Origin: Chalara sp. BL73
Taxonomy: Eukaryota > Ascomycota > Leotiomycetes > Helotiales
Length of the DNA: 64,000 nt
NCBI GenBank assembly: GCA_918026815.1
Contig: CAKJVC010000202.1
Location: forward strand, 186,001 to 250,000
Direction of reading: 5' to 3'
Shown here piece by piece: positions 35,267-48,293 of this stretch. The notes below the pieces were generated by a model. The model was not told the origin of the DNA, searched no databases, and saw nothing but the letters and a program-made list of their open reading frames with translations. A program made the translations under genes and the position numbers. Position 1 is the stretch's first letter. Each line of letters begins with the position of its first letter.

Positions 35267-35644
35267 CTATAACCGTAGTCAGAGTGAGTCCGTGACTGAT
35301 AGAGGTTGAGTGAAGTACCTTGAGGGTGTATCTACTGTCAATTGTTCATAACTCGAAGCATGGTCCTCATTGACATCGCCCTCGCGGCAATCGACGTTTA
35401 ATGCGAACTAGCCGGATAGGGTTTAGACTATGCTGACCCATGTCACTTTCCAGAATCGCGACTAATCAAAATTGTTGTCAACCAGTCCAAATCACACATT
35501 TTCACCAACAGCGGCCGTAGAGTTGGTCTGGCAATGCGCAAACTTCGGTCACGCAGTATTTGAAGCCGTATGCACAATCTGCAGGTAATACTGTTCTGCC
35601 AGGTTGAAAACTGATGAAGTTCATGATAGGCTCTTTCTAAAGCC
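35267..35644. promoter_or_regulatory. Divergent promoter region NDUFB8 / SWR1
   Basis: The 378 bases between the two start codons must contain both promoters and 5' leaders. No TATA-like or known operator motif stood out. Confidence 0.5.
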
Positions 35645-38600
35645 ATGACACAGAGCGCGTCAGATGCGCAACAGAATGAACAAATACGTGGTGAGTAGAT
35701 CACCCTCACACATATAGCGAGGAAATTTAACAACTCTCGTATGTAGATGTAACTCCTGAAAGTGGTACTGCAACGCAATATAATGGAAACTCGACGCCAA
35801 AAACAAATGGTGAAGGGGGCAAAGGTCTGGAGGATGACGAGCGCCCCAGCAAAAGGCGCCGAGTCAGCGATTCCATCGCAGAACCAGTGAAACCAGCGAA
35901 GAAGAAAGTCGAGTCACCGCCGTGGAAGACAGCGAAAGCCGACGGCCCATCATCATTTACGCAAGATGGGAAGCGGAAGTCCGGCCGTGTCAATCAACTG
36001 CCCCTTGAGTTACAACCTCCTTCAGCAAAGCGGACAACGCGCGGCGCTATCCAAAAGACTTACTCGAATAAGAACAAAAATGGCAATACCAAGAGTACAA
36101 ACCCTCTCGGAGCACGCGACATATCTTTGGCTAAAGGAAATGGATCCCAAAAACATCATTTCACTGGATCCTCTCAACAACGGCATAGTTTGCCAGCAAA
36201 GGCGCCGTCATCTGTCAAGCAGCCTCATAAGAAGTCTTTGCCAACAGAACAATCCTCTATCCCTGTACGACCCCACAGAAAAAAAGTAGCAACTGCCCAA
36301 GAATCACAACCCGTGCCAGCTCGGGTTCGAGCCTCTTCCTCGCGTCGTTCCGGGCGAGTACACGATCTGAATGAGGATGAAGTGGTCACGCATTCAAATA
36401 CCTCAAAAAGGGCCGAGGGATCAATTTCAAGTCCAAAAACAAAGCTTTCATTTTTGAAGCTTAAAGTCAGGCGGGCTGAACTGCCTGTGACACATCCAGG
36501 CCTGGTAATTCCACAACCAAGGAGATACACTACCTTGAAAGAGTTTTTAGATGCCGGTGTGAATATTCCAGTTGAACAAGGGGGACTCTTTAGCACAGAC
36601 GAATCGCAGGATTACACGCCAGAGGCCATTGCCAGAGATGCACAAGTTCTCGTCCGCCTAGAAGATGCAGCGGCGCCTGGAGGTCTACTTAGCAGGGAGA
36701 ACTGCTCAGTATATCAGCCAGAGGAGCAGCCTCAACCCCCACAACAATTTGCACATCAAGATCACTTCAGTCGAGCTGCCGTTGTCTTCAGGAGGTTGAT
36801 GGTATTAGAAGAGAGAAAACATCGAAGCAATGCTAAACGGTTAGCCGAGGCTTGTAGAGATGAATGGTACCGGAGGCAACCAAAGTCTTCGGAACAGCTA
36901 GAGGCAGACGAGATGAAGGCTAATCAAGGCCGCTACAAGAATCTGGTGAAAGCCTTGCAAATGACTTGGGACAATGTAAGGACGGAAATCAACCGTCGAC
37001 GGCTGCTAGAATGGGAAGCTGAGGAACAGGCTCGTGTACGCAAAGCGCTAAACGAAGCGGTTGATATCTCAACTCAGAAGCTAGAGGCGAGGAGGGCACG
37101 ACACGATTCTGAGATATCCTCGGACGATGATAATGACGAAGAGGATGACACGGGAAGTCAAAGTGTAATGCAGGATGAAGATAGCGGAGGCTCAGACTCA
37201 GAGAACGGGGAGAGCAATATGTCTTCATCAGGCTCTGAGGGAGATGAGGAAGACGTACCTCAACTAGATGCGACAGAGGATGAACACCTCTCAGTGGAGC
37301 AGCTGCGCGAAAAGTATGCGGCTTTGCCTATACTTGCAACTGAGCCTGATGACGATGAAATGGAAGGCATGGAGGCTATCGAAAACGAGGCAAGCGTTCG
37401 CGGGGGAGACGCAATCTTGGAGGATACATTTGATGACAGTGATGAATCGATAGACATGGATGATGATATGGGCTCGAGCGACGAAGATCGTGATAGTGAC
37501 GATGAGCAGGATAGTGAGGAAGATAATGACGATGATGCTACAGAAGATCCTGCAGCCTTAGGTCTTCTTGGCTTCCTTGCCCCTGCAGACTTGAAATTGC
37601 TGAAATATAGTCAAAATACTTCAGAACCAGCCCTTTCTAACACAATAGATGTTCAAAGAGAGTTGATTGCAGAAGGATTGAAAGAGAAAACTCTGGAAAC
37701 TGGAAATGTCGAATCATCTGAGCACGAGAAGGTCAGAGCATCGGTACAGTCATCGACACAACCGTCAGCAACAGTGAAGCCAGTAACTGAGATTTTGGTA
37801 GCCAGTCCGGATCGCAGCAGTCAACCGACACCCATAACAGTGGAGACCAGACCATCTGATATAGACTCTGTATCTTCCATAGATCCTCAGCAAGCAAGCG
37901 GTCAAATAACACAGAGTGCCACGCCACAGCCTAGCAATCTACTGAAGACTCCAATACCATTTCTTCTCAGGGGAACGCTCAGAGAGTATCAACACTATGG
38001 ACTAGATTGGCTTGCTGGTCTTTATGCGAATAATACCAATGGTATATTGGCGGACGAAATGGGTCTTGGCAAGACAATTCAAACCATAGCTTTGCTAGCC
38101 CACCTTGCTTGTGAACATGAAGTCTGGGGACCGCATCTTGTCATCGTCCCGACAAGTGTCATGTTGAATTGGGAAATGGAGTTCAAAAAATTCTTGCCGG
38201 GTTTCAAGATATTAACCTATTATGGGAGTCAAGACGAGCGAAAAAGAAAGCGACAAGGATGGAAAAGGGACGAGGACAAATGGAACGTGATTATTACTTC
38301 ATATCAACTAGTGCTTCAGGACCAGGCTGTTTTCAAGCGGCGAAGGTGGCATTATATGATTCTCGATGAAGCCCACAACATCAAGAATTTTCAATCACAA
38401 AGATGGCAAGCAATGTTAACGTTCAACACGCGAGCACGCCTTCTACTCACCGGGACTCCTCTTCAGAATAATTTAACAGAACTATGGTCGTTGCTCTATT
38501 TCCTGATGCCATCGGATGGAACAGAACAAGGCGTAGGTGGGTTTGCCAACTTGAAAGAATTCCAAGACTGGTTCAAGAAACCATCAGAACAGATCTTAGA

Positions 38601-40590
38601 GCATGGCCGAGAACAAATGGACGATGAGTCGCGAGCGATTATTGCCAAACTGCACAAAGTCCTTCGGCCCTATTTGTTGAGAAGGCTTAAGGCAGATGTA
38701 GAAAAACAAATGCCTGCAAAGTACGAGCATGTCGAGTTTTGTCGTCTCTCCAAGAGACAACGAGAATTGTACGATGGGTTTCTTAACAGAGAAGACACTA
38801 GAGGCACATTGGCTTCTGGTAATTACCTCTCCATCATAAATTGTCTCATGCAGCTCAGAAAAGTGTGCAACCATCCCGATCTTTTCGTCGAAAGAGCAAT
38901 TATGACCTCTTTTCCCATGGAAAAATCCGCCGTGGCAGATTATGAGATCAAAGATCTACTGATTAGACGGCAATTGCTTCAAGAGGACCCGATGAGCAAA
39001 GTCAGTTTGGAATTCTTGAATCTTGTCCCAACAAAACACGAAAGTCTTTCCAGTCACGTTACTTCAAGGGTATCTATGCTTAGTGCTCAGAAAATTCTAA
39101 TGGATATGCGAGAGGTCCAACGCACTAGAGCTCAGAGCGCTTTCACGGCCCTTGATCCTTCAACGGCAAAATCAAACCTAGTCTACCTCGAAAGTGCGTC
39201 TCGGTGGGGCAGATTTGAGGAGCTTCAGCATTGCGTCTATCTCAATGCACTTCGGCGACAACAGAGACCTACTTATGGCACTCGGCTTTTAGAAATTTTA
39301 ACGTTGGACGTGAATGAGCGGCCATTGAAACCTCGCCCTAAGCGTCGGGATCAGATGCTGTTGTGGCTTGAAAATTCGTCACCAGCTCTACAGGCAATGG
39401 TCCCAACTATGACTTCACGATCTCAGGCCCTTGAATCTACCATACAAAAATTTGCCTGTGTCACACCACCTGTCATTGCCAGGGATCTGACTTCTCTAGT
39501 ACTTACACCGAGGAATGCCAGCGACTTGCATATGTCTGTATCCTCGACTAGCAGAGATGCATTCCATGAGGCGCGCATGAGGTTATCTATACAGTTTCCT
39601 GATAAACGGTTACTCCAGTACGATTGTGGAAAGCTACAAACGCTTGCCAAGCTCCTGCGGAAGCTCCAGGACGGCGGTCATCGAGCCCTCATATTTACGC
39701 AAATGACAAAGGTCCTTGACATTCTTGAACAATTCCTCAACATTCATGGCTACAAATACCTTCGCCTTGATGGCTCAACAAAGGTGGAGCAACGCCAGAT
39801 TCTCACCGATCGCTTCAACAATGACAATCGCATCCTAGTTTTTATTTTGTCGAGTCGATCTGGCGGTTTAGGCATAAATCTCACTGGCGCTGATACTGTA
39901 ATATTCTACGATCTTGATTGGAACCCTGCAATGGATAAGCAATGTCAGGACCGATGTCACCGCATCGGACAGACGCGTGATGTTCATATCTATCGTTTAG
40001 TTTCCGAGCATACCATTGAAGCGAATATCCTCAGGAAAGCCAACCAGAAGCGCATGCTGGATGACGTCGTGATTCAGGAGGGTGAGTTCACCACGGACTA
40101 TTTCAACAAAGCGTCTTCACGGGAAATAATAGAGCATGACTCAGATCTTCTGGATGGCGATGCACAAGCAAATGCTGCCATGGATCGAGTTCTTGGTGGG
40201 CCAGCGAACGGCAAGGATGTCACAAGGGTTCTCGCACAGGCCGAAGACAAAGAGGATGTGGCAGCTGCCGCCATAGCTGAAAGAGAGGTCGTTATTACTG
40301 ACGCAGCTGATTTCGAAGAGAACGCAGCAACTGCCTCCGCAACGCCTGCCGTGCCAGGGACACCTTTTGAAGACGTGCAGACACCAGGAGCGGAAGGCAC
40401 ACCAGTTCTGATAGGCATTATAGAGGAGGAGGAACTCAATGCCTGGGGCAAGAGAGTCGGGTCTACAGATGATTATATGTTGAGATTCATGTCCGAACAA
40501 CTTAAAGATACCGCAGTGGAACTTCCCAAGGATAAGAATAGGAGCAAGCGAGGGAAGGATCATCGGAACCGATCACACAGAGTGCGGTAA
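35645..40590 (+). CDS. SWR1: SWR1-complex ATPase Swr1
   Basis: Catalytic Snf2-family ATPase of the nuclear SWR1 complex, which exchanges H2A for H2A.Z in nucleosomes. Exon 1 (35645-35690, MTQSASDAQQNEQIR) and exon 2 (35747-40590) join in phase 1 to give 1629 residues, normal for fungal Swr1. A disordered basic N-terminus is followed by an HSA-type helical region at about residues 360-457 (KHRSNAKRLAEACRDEW). A very acidic D/E stretch lies near 470-620. The helicase core starts near 755: LREYQHYGLDWLAGLY, ILADEMGLGKTIQTIALL, DEAHNIKNF and LLTGTPLQNNLTELWSLL. There is a long insertion between the ATPase lobes, as in INO80/SWR1 enzymes. Lobe 2 lies near 1330-1460: LIFTQMTKVLDILE, SRSGGLGINLTGADTV and QCQDRCHRIGQTRDV. 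All catalytic motifs are intact. Confidence 0.96.
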
Positions 40591-41379
40591 TTCCGATGTA
40601 TTCTATGTATAACATTACAAACACTATTCATTCTTTATAAGATATAGTGAATGAACGAGGAGGTAAAGGTTGGCGTTGTGTAGTGCATTGTAGGGAGTCT
40701 GGGGAAGTCAGTTTCCTTCCAGAAACCTCAGTAGTAGGTAGAAAACTGGAAAAGAAAAGCGGCTGATTTGTATAAACATAATCCATCCTAAAATCATTAA
40801 AAACGAAGCATAAGACATATTAAAAACTCTGGCCTATTAGTTCATAAGACGGCATCTACAATCGGCATACGCCATCCAATCAAACGAAGACCCTTCAACT
40901 CCCCTGTTGTGTGACTGACCACTAGCTGTTGCTCTACCCAACATATCCAGCCCCTTGAGATGGCAGATTTTCCTCACGTTAACATTCCATAAGATACTTT
41001 CACGCATTTTACAGTCTCTGGTGCTGAGCCAGTAGATGTTTACTATTAATATTTTATGGATCCTTTTGACCAATAACGTTGTATTCGGAGCCAGGTCCTC
41101 CTTTCACAGCTTGCCGATATTGCCGAGGACAGTTCTAACATCACTCGCATACCAGTAGTTGGAAAATACCATTGAAACAGCTCTTCCTCCTGATGCCTAG
41201 GTAACTGCTTACAGAAACCACTGCCTAGGTGTTCAAACAATCTCAGAAATTCTATCTATATATCCAGTTGTTAGGTTCGTTCTGCTAGAGCTTATCATTC
41301 ATACCTACCTGCCGGGCTAACAACGAGGTAAAATCATTTTCGGGCGAATATGAAGAAATATTGGCTTTAATTTATCAAT
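40591..41379. other. Intergenic, no gene seen
   Basis: Between SWR1 and the MBOAT gene, both plus. It should hold the SWR1 3' end and the MBOAT promoter. Confidence 0.55.
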
Positions 41380-42548
41380 ATGAATATTTCCCATCCCTCC
41401 AAGTTTGTCCAGAATGTTCCGCCAGCGTTCGAGCAACTTGGCCATGAACTTCTTAAAGCAGCTGCTTTTATGCTCATCCCAGCGGAGCTTCTCTACTTTT
41501 CTATATACTTCCTCAGGAAAGGCTACTACAAGCTATATTGGATTTTGACAGCATTAAGCATTTCTACTCTTTGGGTAGCTCCAATTTTTTCACCAGTCTC
41601 CTGCGGGCCAGCAAGATGTCTACACTATTTTTCAAGTATGTTGGCCTACTTGCAGGCATGTATTTGAGTCAACTGACAGTTTTGAGTTGCAATCGGCACT
41701 ATGAAACTATTGGATATTTGCGCCCGCCGCCATGGTCTCCCAAAATACATCGCAGGTATACAGCCGACCGACTGGTTATATCCTCTTTACCTCATAACAG
41801 AGCTACGATATGAGTCCTTCACTCCAAATCATGTTCGGGTACCGAGATATCGAGAAAACTTCAACGAGCCATTACAACTGGGTATTCATATTGCTGCTTT
41901 TGTAGTGCTCCAATCTCTACCTCAAGTTTTCCCAACAGTGCTTGCGTTTGAGGTTTTGCTTGCTATATATATTATATGGACGAGCATGCAGCTACTTTTG
42001 AGATACAAGAGCAGTCCTGCTTTGTTTGGACCATTGTACAAAGCAGATAGCTTAACAGGTTTTTGGTCAGAGACGTGGCGTACGTATCCTAACACATGCC
42101 AGCGCGAAATCGGCTTGTGCCTCTAGATTAACCCTTCACCTGCACGCTGGTTCAAGGGACTGACTCTTTGACAGATAATGCATTCGCAGCACCCTGTACG
42201 TCATTAGCATATGGTCCCCTACGCTACGGACTTCCCAAATATGGCGTCCCAGTCGGGATCGCACGCTCTTTAGGGGTACTTGGAGCATTCGGACTTATGG
42301 CTATATTTCACGTCTATGCACTGAGTCCCCTGCTGAATAAGGAGTGTTTGAATCGAATCGGTGTCTTCTTCCTTCTCAATGGCGTTGCAACAATTTCAGA
42401 AGCTGCTTTTTGGGGACACAGGAAGCATTGGCTGAAGACTACTATGGCTTGGATGTTTGAAACAAGTATTGCAACCTGGGTGGCCAGTGGATTAAATTTT
42501 CCGAACGGGCTCTCTAAAATTCCATGGAGGGAGATTTGTGATGGTTGA
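41380..42548 (+). CDS. Wax-synthase-like MBOAT acyltransferase
   Basis: Polytopic membrane acyltransferase of the fungal wax-synthase-domain (MBOAT_2) type; relatives include acetyltransferases of secondary metabolism such as trichothecene Tri7. Three exons (41380-41635, 41687-42079, 42175-42548) join in phase to 340 residues. Landmarks are a hydrophobic N-terminal third, IAIGTMKLLDICARR, LQLGIHIAAFVVLQSLPQ, and the signature SLTGFWSETWHNAFA, with the putative catalytic histidine created across the second splice junction. This is followed by GLPKYGVPVGIARSLGVLG, FLLNGVATISEAAFWG and a terminal helix. About seven to eight membrane segments are expected. The first intron was chosen because it alone restores the conserved IGTMK block. 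The substrate cannot be deduced, and no biosynthetic partner gene is adjacent. Confidence 0.82.
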
Positions 42549-42964
42549 TATTTGCGATGGTTGAGGCAAAGATGTACACATGATTTTGCATCACTTTTCT
42601 TGGTTGGTCCTAGGTAACAGGTAATATAATGAATGAGATGGTACATTAAGGCTGGCTAATGAGTTCAAGAATTAAGGCCGTAGAATGTACTATGAATGAA
42701 TTACAATGCTGTTTTCATAATTTCAAGCGAGGCTCGAACAAGGTCTTCCTGGACCTTGATTCCATCGAAGCCAGCTAAATTTAGAGGTTGATGCAGCTTA
42801 TACACCGCTCTGGCAGAATTCAGATCCATCATTAACTACACGCAAAATGAAAGTGAGCGACATTTCTTAGTGAAATTATATGGGTTCTTCTTCTCTCGTT
42901 TCTCGATGAATATCTACTAATCTCTAGTCTGGAATAATGCGACCAATACTACGTCATTTCAGCC
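42549..42964. other. Intergenic, no gene seen
   Basis: Short spacer before TRS130, presumably containing its promoter. Confidence 0.55.
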
Positions 42965-45900
42965 ATGGAACAGCCATCATCAAGCTCCAAAGTAACAGGT
43001 AAAGGGCAGCAACAACAACCTTGATTCAAGTCAAACTGACCACACCTCACAGTTGAATATTTTGATCCTTATGGAGTGTACCCGCTCCTATCGCCTGGGC
43101 TTTTGCCTCGACTTCCGCTTCGGAATCTCCATTGGGAGTCACATTCTGGGCCTCTCCGCTCCATATCCTCTCTACACATCGACCTCATCTCTACGCCTCA
43201 TGCGCTGAGCCCTCTATCAACTACTGATGTGTCATTCAGGCCTGAATTCCCCAGAGTCAGGAGTGAGGACTCCACCACTAGCCGCGATGATGGATTTCAA
43301 ACACAAATTCTCGGGAATCCAGCTGGGGAAATTTTGGACACGCCAACTGGTCCTCCGAGGTCTGCGGTCACTCGTCGAAGACACCAAATTCCAGGGCTGC
43401 GACAGACACCATATTTGAAGGTATTCTTTCTGAGATGCGATGATGATTCTGCATATAAATCAAATGCACGGAGGCAGGTTCGAGAATGGATCAAAGAGTG
43501 TACACCTCCTACTCAAAGCACAACGAAGCTTAGTGCACAAGAGAACCACGACGCGTTTGAGTGGCTTGTAGTCCATGTAATTGTTCCAAATACAGCTGCT
43601 GCCACACAGCCTCGATCCAGCACAGATAATGCATCAGGAGCCGGATGGAGGGGAGGCAGTTCACCTACCATTCTTGACAAATTACGTGCGGACTTCAATG
43701 GCTCTTCCAAATCTGCCACTGATCATATTGCGCAAATCCGCATTGGCGTGAATGATGTGCCATACGAAATGCTACCCCGTGTCGTTCCGGCAATACCAGG
43801 GTCATATACTGAGACTGCTCAAGAGAATGTGGAGGCTTGGGCGGATCTGATTAGCAAATTTAAAGAACTTATTCTCGCTTCTTTTGATTTGAGGGTCAGT
43901 CAATATGAAGAGGATATAAGGGAAAGGGATGCACAAAGAACGCTACCGGGGTGGAACTTTTGTACGTTCTTTGTGCTGAAGGAAGGTCTGGCCCGTGGTT
44001 TCGAAAGTGTTGGGCTCGTTGAAGATGCCTTAGTAGGATATGATGAGCTTGCGGTGGGTCTTGATGCTGTTGTCAGAGAACAAACTTTGACAGGCTCGGG
44101 ACCAGCACATGGTGGCTTGTTTTTGCCATATACTGAGGATCTGAAGCGTCTAGTCGAGAAATCTAAATCTGCCATATCGAAAGATACAAGGGCTGAGAAT
44201 GGAGTTGCCAACTTCGAAGAGCCAATAGATTTGCAATCCTCTGGCGACGCGTTCGACAGTGATATCGACGAGATTCCGCTGAATGCAGCAAAAAAGCGGT
44301 ACAGAGAACTCATTCTTGCGAATAATATTTCAATATTTGACTTCAGATGCTATGTATTCGCTCGGCAACTTTCACTATTACTTCGGCTTGCAAATGCCTC
44401 GTCTTCGCAAGAAGAGTTACTTGCAAAGTTGAAAGAGCAGCGCGAGTCAAGCCTACAAGGCGTAGCGACCAGATTCCCTACTTCTCAACCTTCAGAAGAC
44501 GCTGAGAACTTGGCAATGCTCGGAGAGATCTGCAGAAGATCTATGGACTTCATTGCATCCATATCTAATATCATAAGAGATGATATTTGGGCATCTCAAA
44601 TGTCTTTTACGCCCAATAACGAGGACAAGGAGCAGCCTCATGCCTTGCAAAATGATTCGTTAGTAGCCCGCATAGTTGACAATATCGTATCGTCCTTTAC
44701 ATTTTCTGTTGCGCAACAGATCCTTGCTCAGACATCCACGAAAGCATTACCTATACCTCCATCAACTTTAGCTCCACCTAGTAGCAAAATCAGCATTGAT
44801 GGCCAAGAGCCAAAGGCTGCGATTCCAGAACCAAAGACAATGATGCATCCAGCCAGAAGTAGTTCTCTAGCAATCCGCTCACCTTCTCGGGAGCCTTCTA
44901 GCCCAGGAGCATCTCCTAGCGGTCGACGATCTAGTGTACCGGATCGACAATCAGAAAGAGGCTCTGTCTCTTCAACGTTTTTAAAAGCCGGGCTAGAAGA
45001 GCTTGCTGCTCATAGGGCTGGTCTTTATCTCCTGTCCCGAAATGTCCTAGAGCAGGTTGGGAGCGATCGAAGCTGGAGCGTTGGCTGGCGGGAAGTTACA
45101 AAACTGCAATACAATAGCGCCGAGCATATGGATGAAGTAGATCTCAATGATGAGAAAGAATCTCAGTCTAGCTCGGGTAGTTCTCTACACTCCCTCAGTC
45201 CCTCGATTTTACATGGTATTCAGAGCAAGCTCCTCCGTGTAGCCCTAGATAACAAAGACGACTACTATCGCTTGTATGAGACGCTGACAGACAAAGCCCT
45301 GCGACATTTTAAAGTCGCAAGTCATACTCAATCAGCGTTGGCCACCATGGCTGATCTCGCTGTACTCAAATTCTACCTCAAGGATTTTGCAGCTGCAGCT
45401 TCATACTTCTACCAGATAACGCCTTCCTATAACGAGGCTGGGTGGATGCAAATAGAGCTTTCAATGCTTGTGATGTATGCAGAGAGCCTGAAGCAGCTTC
45501 AGCGCAAAGATGAATATATTCGCGTTGTATTGAAGCTCCTCTCCAAGGCTGCTATGGCTGAAAACGCCAGACGGTTAACCAAATCTACGGCTCTGTTTAG
45601 TTACAATCAGATGAGCCATGAAGAGATTGTACCACGGGAACCTTATCTTGAAGAACTGCTCCAAATAACAAGTACTCTCGATCGCAATGTTCAAGTACCG
45701 CTTTCAAATTTCTTCAGCCATGTCGACGTTGTGGACACACCTCGATATCATCCAGAACAAGACAGCTTCGCCCTCACCATCAAGCTTTCTTACCTGCTCT
45801 CCGAAAGCTTTACTATTGATAAGGCAAGAGTACGAATTGGAGCAATTACTGGAGATGCTAATAGAGAAATCTGGCTCGAAAGCGATGGTCCTACGGAGTG

Positions 45901-47755
45901 TGATTATGGAAAGGTTCAAGTCAATGTCCGAAGCAACGTGAGTGTTTGCAATTATGAACTCCTCTGCGGCTAACCATATTTCCTGCAGTCCATTATACCT
46001 GGTGCATATACTGTCAATCATGTCAGCCTTTATGCTAGCAATATCATTCTGAAGTATGAGCATGGAAACCTAAGTCAAGCAATTGAGAAACATGACCGGT
46101 TTCTCAGATGTCCCAAATTTCTTATTCATCAGCAGGCCGATGCATTAGATGTTAAACTTTATGCTTCAAAGTACATGCATTTAGACCGGAACCGATCTTT
46201 GGAGATCGAGCTTTCCTCAGGTTGGAATAATGTCCAGAATGGAGAGCTTCACGTTCGAGCAGCAACTGCTGGATTGCGGTTGCAGACTAGTGAAGCTAAA
46301 CTAGTCAAGGGCACTCTCGAGTTGTCTAAGAAGGCAGAAGCAGGAGTTCTTGCGTTTGGTGCTATGGGTAGAGGGTCGGTCGCTAAAATCCGGATTCCAT
46401 TCAATCTTGAGCAGGAAGTTGATGAGATATCCTTGAGACTGGAGACGTCTTATACAACTGAAAGGGGAGACTTTTTATTCGCGAACGCTCCACGCTTGTC
46501 TATCATGCTACCCTTGGGCGTCAATGTACAAGACGTGTTCAAGCACAAGGCACTGTTCTCTCGATTCACAATCTCATCTGCTACTAGCAGTCCATTGCGC
46601 CTTTTGAGCTCCAGGCTAGAAAGTTCTGAGGTATTCCAGGCTGAAAGTGGAACTGGCCTCACCAAGTCAGTTATAATTTTCCCACGACAACCTGCATCAA
46701 TGCTTTACAAAATCACCAAAGTTTCTTCAGAAACGATGAGCCCGAAGGCTAGAAAGGCAAAATCTTCATTATCCCTAATCTTACACTATATCACTCTCGA
46801 AGAGGAGATTGACAACGCTATTACCTTAGCGCTTCACAAAAGCCTAAGAAATACGCCATTGTATTCATATATTCGTCTCGTCATACCCTTAGTGCTTTCG
46901 GAGCTTCGTGCACAGATGTCACCAGAGGATATCGAGCGTACTGCTATACTGCATGAGGTATCAACGGCAGCCCTTGCGAATGCGCGATGGAAAGAACATC
47001 TCAATGGCCTCGGCCGTCTACCAGACGGGAATACAGACTCATCGAACTTGCTAGTTGACCAACTACTAAGGTGGCAGCAAGAGAATCCCGTTGTTCCTTT
47101 ACTACCCATTCCTTTGGATGATGCAACCATTGATGACAGTCGTTCAATAATCATTCCTGTCGATGTGCCACCGGTCACAGTTGTGCACACGGCTGATTTG
47201 AGGTTGCCAAGGCCATTGTCCGCTTATAAAGTGCTGCCATCTATGCAACCAATCTCAGCGTTATTAAGAATAAAGTGGACAAGAATCTGGGGCAGTGACG
47301 CTCAATCGTCTCCTGTAACATCGAATGAATCCGGCATATTAGAGTTTGTTTACGAATTGTCTGGGCCAGCTGATACATGGCTCATTGGTGGCCGACGAAA
47401 AGGGCATTTCAAACTGCCTTTAGATTCCCAAGAATCGACATCCGATCTATGCTTTACGGTCATATTGATTCCGTTACGGGAGGGATTCTTGCCATATCCA
47501 GGCTTAGAAATCAGACCAGCTCCAGTCATAAAGATCATACAGCCTGGGCCATCTAGCAGTCAAGGCGTAGCGCCTCCTTCTGAAGCAGCTCTAACATGCG
47601 AGACAGATTATAGGAATTCTGGCGAGACTATTCGAGTTATCAGCGATGCACGAAAGACGACGGTAAGTTTGGATGCTAGTGGGCCTCAAGGAGGCGCTTG
47701 GCTACTTGAGAGTGAAAGAAGAGGAGGTGGAATTGAGGAAACTGCTCTAGGATAG
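42965..47755 (+). CDS. TRS130: TRAPPII subunit Trs130/TRAPPC10
   Basis: Large subunit specific to the TRAPPII tethering complex, which acts at the late Golgi as part of a Rab (Ypt31/32) exchange factor. Three exons (42965-42998, 43053-45937, 45989-47755) join in phase to 1561 residues. Family landmarks are the N-terminal VEYFDPYGVYPLL, LLPRLPLRNLHWES, LRQTPYLKVFFLRCDD and ARRQVREWIKE, then ARGFESVGLVEDALVGYDEL and NISIFDFRCYVFARQLSLLL. Helical repeats continue through AALATMADLAVLKFYLKDF-type sequence, with IELSSGWNNVQNGELHVRAAT and a beta-rich C-terminal half ending in an immunoglobulin-like region. A serine-rich low-complexity linker lies near residues 600-640 (SSPGASPSGRRSSV). No disruption was seen. 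Confidence 0.93.
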
Positions 47756-48293
47756 TAGCCTTGAGCTGAAATTTAAAGCACTTTATCATCCTCCAAAGAA
47801 GACATTGCCCATGACTAAACTAGAGAAATCTTGCGCAATATCTTGCTTCTATTTTGCACAATGAGCTTTGGTATACTTGCAATTGAGGAGTACCGTCATT
47901 ACATTTTGATTGTTAAAATCACTCTTTGGCCTTATCTCCAGACGCAGATAATTGTTATTTCTTGGTTGCATTCAGGTGGGGCTTGAGATACTGGGATCCC
48001 CTACTTACCAGGTTCTCAGCAAATAGCAAGCTTTGCAATCCCAGACACTACTGCACCAATTCTGGTAGCTGCACCCCCAGACAGAAGAATTACTGGTGAT
48101 CTGTCGGTCATGCCGCCCTTATCCAGTGATAAGATACCATCTGAATCGTAAGTAGATGCAATTAGATATAATTTCCCTGGGACCTTGTCAAGTACGCCGA
48201 TAGCTTTAAGGGCCAAAATGCCCCACGCCTGTTCGAGCTCTCCTCCATCGTCCTACCTTCACATTTTACAATCTTGCAAGAGAGAACGGCAAT
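47756..48293. other. Intergenic, no gene seen
   Basis: Spacer between TRS130 and the permease. Minus-strand frames here show no family resemblance. Confidence 0.55.

Noticed and set aside
35966..36289. 107-codon frame overlapping the SWR1 start
   Set aside because: Shadow frame of SWR1, whose own frame is continuous and conserved.
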